Of a stretch of DNA of 34,528 nt, positions 5,789 through 13,879 are shown in pieces. The position numbers and the translations under genes are program-made. The first letter of the stretch is position 1, and each line of letters opens with the position of its first letter. This DNA is from Mesorhizobium silamurunense (GTDB lineage Bacteria > Pseudomonadota > Alphaproteobacteria > Rhizobiales > Rhizobiaceae). The notes under the pieces were generated by a model that was not told the origin of the DNA, ran no database searches, and saw nothing but the letters and a program-made list of their open reading frames with translations. The stretch lies in NCBI RefSeq assembly GCF_014843825.1, contig NZ_JHQR01000241.1, positions 1 to 34,528 of the forward strand, read 5' to 3'.

Positions 5789-8200
5789 CTAACCGAAATA
5801 GGCCCTGGCGAGGCTGTTGTAGAGATCGCCGATCTGGTTGGCGAGATCGTCGAGCACCTTCGCGGTCATGTCGTGGGGCTCCATCACGGCAATCGCCGTG
5901 TTGAGCTGCAGGATTTCCTTCGCCGCGGGCGACATATGTCCCTCGCCGCCGACCGAAGGCAGCATGCCGATCTCGGCCTTGAGCCGCTCGAGCTGGAACA
6001 GAATCGAGCGCGGGTTGAGCGGATCGAGCGCGAGCAGGTCGATCACCGTGCGCCGGCCGGCCTGCACCGGATATTGCCGGCGGTGGGTCATCACGCTGTC
6101 GCCGATTTCCAGCATCATGTCGAGCGCGCCGTCCGGAGCGCCGTTTCCGGTCAGCCGCGCCAGCGTGCGGGCTATCTGGATGCCGCGCTCCAGCCGTCGC
6201 CCGATCTCCAGGAAACGCCAGCCGGTGAAGCGGTACATGTTCTCGTGCAGCAGGCCTGAGAAGCCGGCAAGCTTGCGCAGCATGACCGTCATTGCCCGCG
6301 TCGCGTCGTCGCCGGGAGCCACGGTGCCGGCGAATTTATGGATGGTTTTCGACAGGTCCTTCAGCGCCAGCCAGCCGTCCGGCGAGAAGCGGTCGCGGAT
6401 CTGGCCGGCGCTGTAGACGGCGCTGTCCAGCATGCCGATCAGCCCCAGAGGGATCGCCGTCTCGACCTCGATGCCGAACGGTTCGAGATAGTCCCTGATG
6501 TCGGCGAGCAGCGGCATCTCGGGGTCGGATGTCTCCGCCAGCCTGACGTGATAGGCGCGCAGCACGCGCACCGTGTCTTCAGAGCGCTCGATATAGCGGC
6601 CGAGCCATGTCAGGTTCTCCGCCGCGCGGCTTGGCAGGCTGCCCGGCATGGTGCGGGTGAAGCTGTCATGCTCCTGCGGCAGCAGCGTCTCGCGCTCGAC
6701 CGGCCGGTCGCTGACCACCCAGACATCTGCCGCCTGGCCGCCGCGCTGCATGGCGATCGCGGTCGGATCGAGCGAGAAGCCGACGCGTGCAAAGCCGCCG
6801 GGCATTACGGTCCAGCCTTCTTGTGTTCGCGCCAGATAGACACGCAGGCTGGCGGGCCGCGGCTCAAGCCGGCCACCGAAAAAGACCGGCGTTGTCGAAA
6901 GCGTCACCGCTTCCTGGCCGACAAAGGCGTCGCCATCGGCTTCGATCCGCGCGACCAGCTCCGCCCGCTCCCCTGCCGACAGCGCCGAGCCGAGCCTGGT
7001 CGCGCCATCGTCCTCGAAGGCGAGCCGCGTAGACAGCGCCGGACCGACCACCATGCGGTCGACATTGGCCAGTACATGGTCGCGTTCGGTCTGCTGTCCG
7101 CACCACCAGGTGGCGATGTTCGGCAGCTTGAGCTCCTCGCCGCGCAACTCGCGCGCAATCCGCGGCAGGAAGGAAAGCAGCGCCCGCGTTTCCGCCAAGC
7201 CCGAACCGAGCGCGTTGACCGCTGAGACAGTGCCGCGTCGGATCGCCTCGACCAGTCCCGGCGTGCCGATCTGCGAGTCCGGCTTGAGTTCGAGCGGATC
7301 GGCAAAGGCCGCATCGAGCCGCCGCCACAAAACGCCGATCGGCATCAAGCCCGAAACGGTGCGCACCATCAAGCGGCCGCCGGAAACGGTCAGGTCCTCG
7401 CCTTCGAGCAGCATGATACCGAGATAACGCGCGATATAGGCATGCTCGTAATAGGTCTCGTTGAGCGGTCCGGGCGTGAGGATGGCGACGCGGCCGCCCG
7501 AGTCCTTCGCCATGCCGTTCAACGCATCGCGGAAACGGCGGAAGAAGCCGGCAAGACGGTGCACATGCATCTCGCCATAGATGTCGGAAAGCGCACGCGT
7601 GGTCGCGACCCGGTTCTCCAGCGCGAAGCCGGCGCCCGACGGCGCCTGCGTGCGATCGCCCAGCACCCACCAGCGGCCGTCCGGGCCGCGGCCGAGTTCG
7701 AAGGCGACCATATGCAGGAAATGACCGCTTGCCGGCCCGATCCCGACGACCGGGCGCAGATATTCCGGACTGGCTGCGATCAGCCCGGCCGGCAGGATGC
7801 CGGTCTCGATCAGCCGGTTCGGCCCGTAGATGTCGGCGAGGATCGCCTCGAACAGGTCGACGCGCTGGACAAGGCCGACGCTGATCTCGGCCCATTCCTT
7901 TTCGTCGATCAGCAGCGGGACATGCGCCAGCGGCCACTCGCGTTCGTTGGCGCCGGCCTTGTCGTAAACGCGGTAATAGACGCCGGCGTCGCGCAGATAC
8001 TGGTCGGCGCGGGCAAAGCGCTGTCCGAGCGTTTCAGCCCCCAATTCGTCCAGAGCTTCGATGAAGGACCGCCAGGCCGGGCGCGGATTGCCTGTGGCGT
8101 CGACCATCTCGTCGACGACGCCGTCGATCGGCCGATAGTGCTCCAGCAGGCCCTGCGCCCGCGGCCTGCCGCCCGCCCGTCTTTGATTCCCCTTTGCCAT
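5789..8200 (-). CDS. Circularly permuted ATP-grasp amidoligase fused to an alpha-E domain
   Basis: The 803-residue product combines two modules that are often separate genes. Residues about 60-480 match circularly permuted ATP-grasp proteins (former DUF404/DUF407): YYRVYD, PLLIDEKEWAEI, RLIETGILPAGLIAASPEYLRP in part, GRWWVLGDRTQAPSGAGFALENR and RVAILTPGP. Residues about 490-800 are the all-helical alpha-E domain (former DUF403): SRAAENLTWLGRYIERSE, then IRDRFSPDGWLALKDL and GWRFLEIGRRLERG. ATP-grasp enzymes join a carboxylate to an amine via an acyl phosphate, so a peptide-bond-forming role is predicted. Six bases separate it from the upstream TGase-DUF2126 gene, and the next gene starts directly after its stop. 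Substrates are not known. Confidence 0.92.
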   Translation of the reverse strand: MAKGNQRRAGGRPRAQGLLEHYRPIDGVVDEMVDATGNPRPAWRSFIEALDELGAETLGQRFARADQYLRDAGVYYRVYDKAGANEREWPLAHVPLLIDEKEWAEISVGLVQRVDLFEAILADIYGPNRLIETGILPAGLIAASPEYLRPVVGIGPASGHFLHMVAFELGRGPDGRWWVLGDRTQAPSGAGFALENRVATTRALSDIYGEMHVHRLAGFFRRFRDALNGMAKDSGGRVAILTPGPLNETYYEHAYIARYLGIMLLEGEDLTVSGGRLMVRTVSGLMPIGVLWRRLDAAFADPLELKPDSQIGTPGLVEAIRRGTVSAVNALGSGLAETRALLSFLPRIARELRGEELKLPNIATWWCGQQTERDHVLANVDRMVVGPALSTRLAFEDDGATRLGSALSAGERAELVARIEADGDAFVGQEAVTLSTTPVFFGGRLEPRPASLRVYLARTQEGWTVMPGGFARVGFSLDPTAIAMQRGGQAADVWVVSDRPVERETLLPQEHDSFTRTMPGSLPSRAAENLTWLGRYIERSEDTVRVLRAYHVRLAETSDPEMPLLADIRDYLEPFGIEVETAIPLGLIGMLDSAVYSAGQIRDRFSPDGWLALKDLSKTIHKFAGTVAPGDDATRAMTVMLRKLAGFSGLLHENMYRFTGWRFLEIGRRLERGIQIARTLARLTGNGAPDGALDMMLEIGDSVMTHRRQYPVQAGRRTVIDLLALDPLNPRSILFQLERLKAEIGMLPSVGGEGHMSPAAKEILQLNTAIAVMEPHDMTAKVLDDLANQIGDLYNSLARAYFG

Positions 8201-8206
8201 GGTCGA

Positions 8207-11200
8207 TCAGAGTCTCGCCGGCCGCCTGAGGTCAAGGGTCATCGGGAAGTCTTCAGAGCCTTCTTCGTCGCGCAGCACATAGCCGCCCGGCGTATGACCG
8301 CGCGGCTCGAAGCGGGCGAGCCGCCGCGCCTCGGCCTCGTTGCCGTTGACCGGGAAGGTGTCGTAATTGCGGCCGCCCGGATGTGCGACATGGTAGACGC
8401 AGCCGCCGATCGAGCGGCCCGACCAGCGGTCGTAGATGTCGAAGATCAGCGGCGTGTTGACGGGCAGCGCCGGATGCAGGCCCGACGCCGGCTGCCAGGC
8501 CTTGAAGCGCACGCCCGCCACCGCGACCTCTCTGCTGTCGGTCACCTTCATCGGCACGATGCGGCCATTGCAGACGATGGCATGGCGCTCCGGATTGAGG
8601 CCTTCGGTCCTCACCTGCAGCCGCTCGACCGAGGAATCGACGAAGCGGACCGTGCCGCCGATCGCGCCCTGCTCGCCCATCACATGCCAGGGCTCCAGCG
8701 CTTGCCTGAGTTCCAGCTTGACGCCGCCTTGGCTTACCTCGCCGCAAAACGGGAAGCGGAATTCGAGTTGGGCTGCGAACCATTCCGGACGGAAGTCGAA
8801 GCCATTGAGCTTCAGGTCTTCCAGAACGTCGAGGAAATCCGCCCAGACATAATGCGGCAGCATGAAGCGGTCATGCAGCGACGTGCCCCAGCGCACGAAG
8901 CGGCCGTCGAGCGGGTTCTTCCACGCGCGCGCGATGATGGCGCGGACGAGAAGCTGCTGTGCGAGCGACATGCGCGCATTGGGCGGCATTTCGAAGCCGC
9001 GGAACTCGACCAAGCCGAGCCGTCCGGTCGGACCGTCCGGCGAGAACAGTTTGTCGATGCAGATCTCCGAACGATGCGTGTTGCCGGTCACGTCGGTCAA
9101 GAGATTGCGGAACAGCCGGTCGACCAGCCACGGCAAGGGCGCCTCGCCCTTGTCCGGGCGCGCCACCTGCGCCAGCGCGATCTCCAGCTCATAGAGCGAA
9201 TCGTGGCGCGCCTCGTCGAAGCGCGGCGCCTGGCTGGTCGGGCCGATAAACAGGCCCGAGAACAGGTAGGACAGCGAGGGATGCCGCTGCCATTGCAGCA
9301 CCAGGCTCTTCAACAGGTCCGGCCGGCGCAGGAACGGGCTGTCGTTCGGGGTCGCGCCGCCGACCACGACATGGTTGCCGCCGCCGGTGCCGGTATGGCG
9401 GCCGTCGATCATGAACTTGTCGGTGCCGAGCCGCGACTGCCGCGCCTCCTCGTAGATCGCCGTCGTCGTGGCGACACATTCCTGCCAGTTGGCGGCCGGA
9501 TGGATGTTCACCTCGATGACGCCGGGATCGGGCGCGACGCGGATGACATTGAGGCGCGGATCATGCGGCGGGCCGTAGCCTTCGATATGCACCGGCAGGC
9601 CGATCGCCTTCGCCGCGTTCTCGGCCGCCGCCACCAGTTCGAGATAGTCCTCCAGCGCCTCGACCGGCGGCATGAACACGCAGAGCCGTCCGTCGCGCGG
9701 CTCGACAGTGAGCGCCGTCCGCACCGCGCCGCCGATTTCGGTAATCTCCTGCTCGACGCGGTCCTGCTGGCCGGCCACCGCGGTGAAGGACACCGCCTGC
9801 TGGCGGCGCGCCATTTCGTCGGCGCCTTCAAGCTCTGCCGGCGCGGCCCCCGGCAAGATAGCTTCGCGCGCTGGCAGCGGACCGCGCGGCAGCGACGGAT
9901 CGACCGGCACGATATAAGGGAATTGCGCCGGCGGCACGTAAGGCAGCGTGCCGAGCGGCAAGCGGTAGCCGACCGGCGAGTCTCCGGGCACCAGGAACAG
10001 CCGGCCGCGCCGCGTCTTCCACCTCTCGGAGCGCCAGCGTTGCCCCGCAGCCTGGCTGTTCCAGCGCTGCACAGGCAGCACGTAGCCCGACGGCTTGGTC
10101 AGGCCGCGCTCGAAGACACGCGCCATGCGGCTGCGCTCCTCGGGATCTTCCAGCTTGGAGTTGGAAGGGTCGACATTGGCCGGCAGCTTACCTTCCTTGA
10201 GCAGCCATTCGGCCGGGTCCTCATAGGCCTCGCTGACCATCGCTTTGTCGATGCCGAGCTCGCCTGCGATCGCCGTGAGCAGGCTTTCGGCCTGCTCCGG
10301 TCCCACAGGGACGCTGCTCTTCTCCCGCGCGATCAACGAAGGATCGCTCCATACCGGTTGGCCGTCGGTGCGCCAGTAGAGCGAGAAGGTCCAGCGCGGC
10401 AGGCTCTCGCCCGGATACCATTTGCCCTGGCCGTAGTGGAGAAAACCGCCCGGCGCGAAGCGTTCGCGCAGCCGGCGGATCAGTTCATCCGCCTTATCGC
10501 GCTTGGTCGGGCCGACGGCTGCCGTGTTCCATTCGGCGGACTCGAAATCGTCGATCGACACGAAAGTCGGCTCGCCGCCCATGGTGAGCCGCACATCCTG
10601 CTCGTGCAGAACCGCATCGACCTTGTTGCCGAGCGCGTCGAGCGCCTCCCAGCTCTCGTCCGAGAAAGGCTTGGTGATGCGCGGATGCTCGGCGATGCGA
10701 TCGACGCGCATGTCGAAGCCGAAATCGACATTGGCGAAGCTTGCCATGCCGGAGATCGGCGCGGCATTGCGGAAATGCGGCGTCGCCGCCAGCGGCACAT
10801 GGCTCTCGCCGGTAAGCAGGCCGGAAGTCGGATCGAAGCCGATCCAGCCTGCGCCCGGAATATAGACCTCGCACCAGGCGTGCAGGTCGGTGAAGTCGAC
10901 TGCGGTTCCCGGCGGTCCGTCGAGCGAGATAAGATCAGGCTTGAGCTGGATGAGATAACCCGAGACGAAACGCGCGGCGATGCCGAGATTGCGCAGGATC
11001 TGCACCAGCAGCCAGCTCGAATCCCGGCACGAACCCTTGGCCGCGGCAAGCGTCTCCTCCGGTGAATAGACGCCGGTCTCCATGCGCACGATGTAGGCGA
11101 TCTCGCGCTGCAGCCGCGCATTGAGGTCGACGAGGAAGTCGACGGTATTCCTCGGACTGCGGTCGATCGTCCCGAGGAAAGCTGAAAGCAGCGGCCCTGC

Positions 11201-11566
11201 TGGCTCAGGCGTCCGGTAGATGGCGAGATCGTCCCTGATCTCTTCCGGGTATTCGAACGGAAAGCTCTCGGCCGCCGGCTCGACGAAGAAATCGAACGGA
11301 TTGTAGACCGTCATGTCGGCGACGAGATCGACTTCGATCTTGAGCTCGCTCACTGGCTCTGGAAAGACAAAGCGGGCGAGGAAATTGCCGTACGGGTCCT
11401 GCTGCAGGTTGACGAAATGGTTCTTCGGCTCGACCTTCAGCGAATGGCTGAGCACCTTGGTGCGCGAATGCGGCGCTGGCTGCAGCCTGATCACCTGAGG
11501 GCCGAGCACCACCGGCCGGTCGTATTTGTAGTGGGTCAGGTGGTGGACGGCTGCCAGAATTGCCAT
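8207..11566 (-). CDS. Transglutaminase / DUF2126 putative amidoligase fusion protein
   Basis: This 1119-residue protein has an N-terminal transglutaminase-like part (about 1-290) with Cys180 in KGSCRDSSW, His229 in DLHAWCEVY and Asp245 in GFDPTSG. It continues as a long DUF2126 region (about 320-1110). DUF2126 is classed as a putative amidoligase of the glutamine-synthetase/GCS-like fold. Visible blocks include MGGEPTFVSIDD near 330, KWYPGE, FMIDGRHTGTGGGNHVV and LRRPDLLKSLVLQWQRHPSLSY. The TGase part could cleave the bond that the ligase part makes, or edit it. The size is normal for the family. It is the first gene of the operon, with about 100 non-coding bases before it for a promoter. No signal peptide is visible. 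Confidence 0.93.
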   Translation of the reverse strand: MAILAAVHHLTHYKYDRPVVLGPQVIRLQPAPHSRTKVLSHSLKVEPKNHFVNLQQDPYGNFLARFVFPEPVSELKIEVDLVADMTVYNPFDFFVEPAAESFPFEYPEEIRDDLAIYRTPEPAGPLLSAFLGTIDRSPRNTVDFLVDLNARLQREIAYIVRMETGVYSPEETLAAAKGSCRDSSWLLVQILRNLGIAARFVSGYLIQLKPDLISLDGPPGTAVDFTDLHAWCEVYIPGAGWIGFDPTSGLLTGESHVPLAATPHFRNAAPISGMASFANVDFGFDMRVDRIAEHPRITKPFSDESWEALDALGNKVDAVLHEQDVRLTMGGEPTFVSIDDFESAEWNTAAVGPTKRDKADELIRRLRERFAPGGFLHYGQGKWYPGESLPRWTFSLYWRTDGQPVWSDPSLIAREKSSVPVGPEQAESLLTAIAGELGIDKAMVSEAYEDPAEWLLKEGKLPANVDPSNSKLEDPEERSRMARVFERGLTKPSGYVLPVQRWNSQAAGQRWRSERWKTRRGRLFLVPGDSPVGYRLPLGTLPYVPPAQFPYIVPVDPSLPRGPLPAREAILPGAAPAELEGADEMARRQQAVSFTAVAGQQDRVEQEITEIGGAVRTALTVEPRDGRLCVFMPPVEALEDYLELVAAAENAAKAIGLPVHIEGYGPPHDPRLNVIRVAPDPGVIEVNIHPAANWQECVATTTAIYEEARQSRLGTDKFMIDGRHTGTGGGNHVVVGGATPNDSPFLRRPDLLKSLVLQWQRHPSLSYLFSGLFIGPTSQAPRFDEARHDSLYELEIALAQVARPDKGEAPLPWLVDRLFRNLLTDVTGNTHRSEICIDKLFSPDGPTGRLGLVEFRGFEMPPNARMSLAQQLLVRAIIARAWKNPLDGRFVRWGTSLHDRFMLPHYVWADFLDVLEDLKLNGFDFRPEWFAAQLEFRFPFCGEVSQGGVKLELRQALEPWHVMGEQGAIGGTVRFVDSSVERLQVRTEGLNPERHAIVCNGRIVPMKVTDSREVAVAGVRFKAWQPASGLHPALPVNTPLIFDIYDRWSGRSIGGCVYHVAHPGGRNYDTFPVNGNEAEARRLARFEPRGHTPGGYVLRDEEGSEDFPMTLDLRRPARL

Positions 11567-11670
11567 GATGCCCCGGGGAATGGCGTTTTACCGCCAGACC
11601 CTGACACAGGTCCTGGGCATTCTCCAAGCGGAGATGTTGCGCTGCACCTAATTTAAGCAGCGTTGCCGGC

Positions 11671-12861
11671 TTAGAAAAAAGCTTGAATGCCTGTTTGGGC
11701 ACGTCCGAGGATCAGCGCGTGCACGTCATGCGTGCCCTCATAAGTGTTGACCGTCTCCAGGTTCTGCGCGTGGCGCATCACGTGATAGCCGATCTGGATG
11801 CCGTTGCCGCCATGCATGTCGCGGGCTTGGCGGGCGATGTCGAGCGCCTTGCCGCAATTGTTGCGCTTGACGATGGAGATCATTTCCGGCGCCATCTTGC
11901 CTTCGTCCATCAGCCGGCCGACGCGCAGAGAACCCTGCAGGCCGAGCGCGATCTCGGTCTGCATGTCGGCGAGTTTCTTCTGGAAGAGCTGCGTGCCGGC
12001 GAGCGGCTTGCCGAACTGCTTGCGGTCGAGGCCGTATTGCCGCGCCCGGTGCCAGCAATCCTCGGCGGCGCCCATCGCGCCCCAGGAAATGCCGTAGCGC
12101 GCCCGGTTGAGGCAGCCGAACGGTCCTTTCAGGCCCGAAACATTGGGCAGCAGCGCCCCTTCGCCGACCTCGACGCCCTCCATCACCACCTCGCCGGTGA
12201 TCGAGGCCCGCAGCGAGAGTTTGCCGCCGATCTTCGGCGCCGACAGGCCCTTCATGCCTTTCTCCAGCACGAAGCCGCGGATCTGGTTGTCATGTGCTGC
12301 CGACTTCGCCCAGACGACGAACACGTCGGCGATCGGCGCGTTGGATATCCACATCTTGGAGCCGGAGAGCCTATAGCCGTTCGCCGTCTTTTCGGCCCGC
12401 GTCTTCATGCCGCCCGGATCGGAGCCGGCGTCCGGCTCGGTGAGGCCGAAGCAACCGATCCATTCACCGGAAGCCAACTTCGGCAGATACTTCTTGCGCT
12501 GCTCTTCCGAGCCATAGGCATGGATCGGATACATGACCAGCGACGACTGCACGCTCATCATCGAGCGGTAGCCGGAATCGATGCGCTCGACTTCCCGCGC
12601 GACCAGCCCGTAGGTCACGTAATTGGCGCCGAGCCCGCCATATTCCTCCGGAATGGTGACGCCGAGCAGGCCGGCCTCGCCCATCTCGCGGAAGATCGAC
12701 GGATCGGTCTTTTCCTCGACATAGGCTTCCTCGATCCGTGGCGCCAGCTTGTCGGCCGCGAAGGCCGCCGCGCCGTCGCGCACCATGCGCTCGTCCTCGG
12801 AAATCTGGTCTTCGATCAGGAAAGGATCGTTCCAGACAAAGGCGTTCTTCTCGGCGGCCAT
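11671..12861 (-). CDS. gcdH: Glutaryl-CoA dehydrogenase (acyl-CoA dehydrogenase family)
   Basis: The product from ATG at 12861 (MAAEKNAFVWNDPFL) has 396 residues, the usual length. The frame extends 29 codons upstream, but this start has a GAGG ribosome site and fits the family. Glutaryl-CoA dehydrogenase oxidises and decarboxylates glutaryl-CoA to crotonyl-CoA in lysine, hydroxylysine and tryptophan breakdown, using FAD and passing electrons to ETF. Typical marks are GYRSMMSVQSSLV with the substrate-binding arginine, CFGLTEPDAGSDPGGM, SGSKMWISNAP and the C-terminal MHGGNGI and NTYEGTHDVHALILGRAQTG, where the glutamate is the catalytic base. A divergent LysR gene lies 106 bases away, as in many gcdH loci. 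The partial ALDH7 gene at the left edge may act in the same pathway. Confidence 0.92.
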   Translation of the reverse strand: MAAEKNAFVWNDPFLIEDQISEDERMVRDGAAAFAADKLAPRIEEAYVEEKTDPSIFREMGEAGLLGVTIPEEYGGLGANYVTYGLVAREVERIDSGYRSMMSVQSSLVMYPIHAYGSEEQRKKYLPKLASGEWIGCFGLTEPDAGSDPGGMKTRAEKTANGYRLSGSKMWISNAPIADVFVVWAKSAAHDNQIRGFVLEKGMKGLSAPKIGGKLSLRASITGEVVMEGVEVGEGALLPNVSGLKGPFGCLNRARYGISWGAMGAAEDCWHRARQYGLDRKQFGKPLAGTQLFQKKLADMQTEIALGLQGSLRVGRLMDEGKMAPEMISIVKRNNCGKALDIARQARDMHGGNGIQIGYHVMRHAQNLETVNTYEGTHDVHALILGRAQTGIQAFF

Positions 12862-12931
12862 GACCTCGGTCTCCCGGCAAAATCTTGGATTGCCCGGCTT
12901 ATCGGCCTCCCCATGGAAAAAATCAAACGAA

Positions 12932-12949
12932 ATTGCATCACGGATCAAT
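12932..12949. promoter_or_regulatory. Candidate LysR-type operator between gcdH and its divergent regulator
   Basis: The interval between gcdH and the LysR gene holds the inverted repeat ATTG-N10-CAAT, a T-N12-A-like pair close to the T-N11-A core of LysR boxes. It lies about 20 bases before the LysR start and 70 before gcdH, a suitable place for joint control. Only one short repeat was found, so this is tentative. Confidence 0.35.
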
Positions 12950-12967
12950 GAGCGTTAGTAATGGATC

Positions 12968-13879
12968 ATGAATGTCCAGCGCCGCCTTTTGCCGAACACC
13001 GGCGCGCTTGCCGCCTTCGAGGCGGTGGCGCGTCTCGGCTCCTTCACCGCTGCCGCGCGCGAGCTCGATCTGACCCAGGGCGCCGTCAGCCGACAGATCA
13101 GCCTGCTTGAGGAGCAATTCGGTCGCCGCCTTTTCGAGCGCGACAGCCGCAATGTTCGGCTGTCGCCGGCGGGCGAAATCTACGCCGAAGCCGTGCGCTC
13201 GGCGCTCGGCCAATTGCGCGATGCCGCGCTCGGATTGATGAGCAATCGGCATAGCGGCGTTCTCAACCTTGCCATCCTGCCGACCTTCGGCACGCGCTGG
13301 CTGATGCCGCTGATCCCGGATTTCGTCGCCCGCCACCCGGACATCACCATCAACTTCGCCACACGCATCGGCCGCTTCGACTTCGCCCGCGAGCGCCTCG
13401 ACGCCGCGATCCATCACGGCATGCCCGACTGGCCGGACGCGGATTGCACGCTTTTGATGCGCGAGACCGTCATGCCGGTGGTTTCACCCGAATTTCTGGC
13501 CAGCCGCGACATCGCCACGCCGGCCGATATCAGCCGCCTGCCGCTGCTGCACATGGCGACGCGCCCCGGCGCCTGGAGCGAATGGTTCGAAGAGCAGGGT
13601 CTCAGCGCGCCCACCGGCCCCGGGATGCAATTCGAACAGTTCGGCACCGTCGCCCAGGCCTGCATGGCGGGGCTCGGCGTGGCGCTGCTGCCGGAAATCC
13701 TGATTGCCGGAGAATTGCAGCGCGGTCAGTTGCTGCCGGCGCCGGGCCAGCCGATGCAGAGCCGCAGCGCCTATTACCTCGTTGTCCCGCATGACAAACG
13801 CGGCCAACCACCGGTTGCCAGTTTTCGCGACTGGCTGCTGGGCCAGGTCGAGAAGGAGCCAGCTTTTCTGGCGTGGTAG
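12968..13879 (+). CDS. LysR-family transcriptional regulator (GcvA-like), divergent from gcdH
   Basis: The 303-residue product has the family helix-turn-helix at about 10-65 (ALAAFEAVARLGSFTAAARE, LDLTQGAVSRQISLLEEQ, GRRLFERDSRNVRLSPAG). A periplasmic-binding-protein-like effector domain follows (about 95-295; LNLAILPTFGTRWLMPLIPDF, GVALLPEILIAGEL). The wording TFGTRWLMPLIP and the paired WF..GL segment are like the GcvA/DsdC-type subgroup. Its place back to back with glutaryl-CoA dehydrogenase suggests control of that gene, like the gcdR regulators described in other proteobacteria; the assignment is from position only. Its stop directly abuts the tex stop on the other strand. A weak ribosome site makes the exact start less certain than the frame. 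Confidence 0.9.
   Translation: MNVQRRLLPNTGALAAFEAVARLGSFTAAARELDLTQGAVSRQISLLEEQFGRRLFERDSRNVRLSPAGEIYAEAVRSALGQLRDAALGLMSNRHSGVLNLAILPTFGTRWLMPLIPDFVARHPDITINFATRIGRFDFARERLDAAIHHGMPDWPDADCTLLMRETVMPVVSPEFLASRDIATPADISRLPLLHMATRPGAWSEWFEEQGLSAPTGPGMQFEQFGTVAQACMAGLGVALLPEILIAGELQRGQLLPAPGQPMQSRSAYYLVVPHDKRGQPPVASFRDWLLGQVEKEPAFLAW

Noticed and set aside
7442..11065. A 1207-codon open frame on the plus strand
   Set aside because: It lies opposite the ATP-grasp and DUF2126 genes, is rich in Arg, Ala, Asp and His as typical antisense frames in high-GC DNA are, and shows no domain motif. The minus-strand genes have full motifs.
3478..11566. An anti-phage defence island
   Set aside because: ATP-grasp, peptidase and topoisomerase genes together might suggest it, but no nuclease, helicase, sensor or toxin gene and no mobile element is present; I see no positive evidence.
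11683..12951. A 422-codon plus-strand frame opposite glutaryl-CoA dehydrogenase
   Set aside because: Antisense shadow; the opposite strand has complete acyl-CoA dehydrogenase motifs and a ribosome site.
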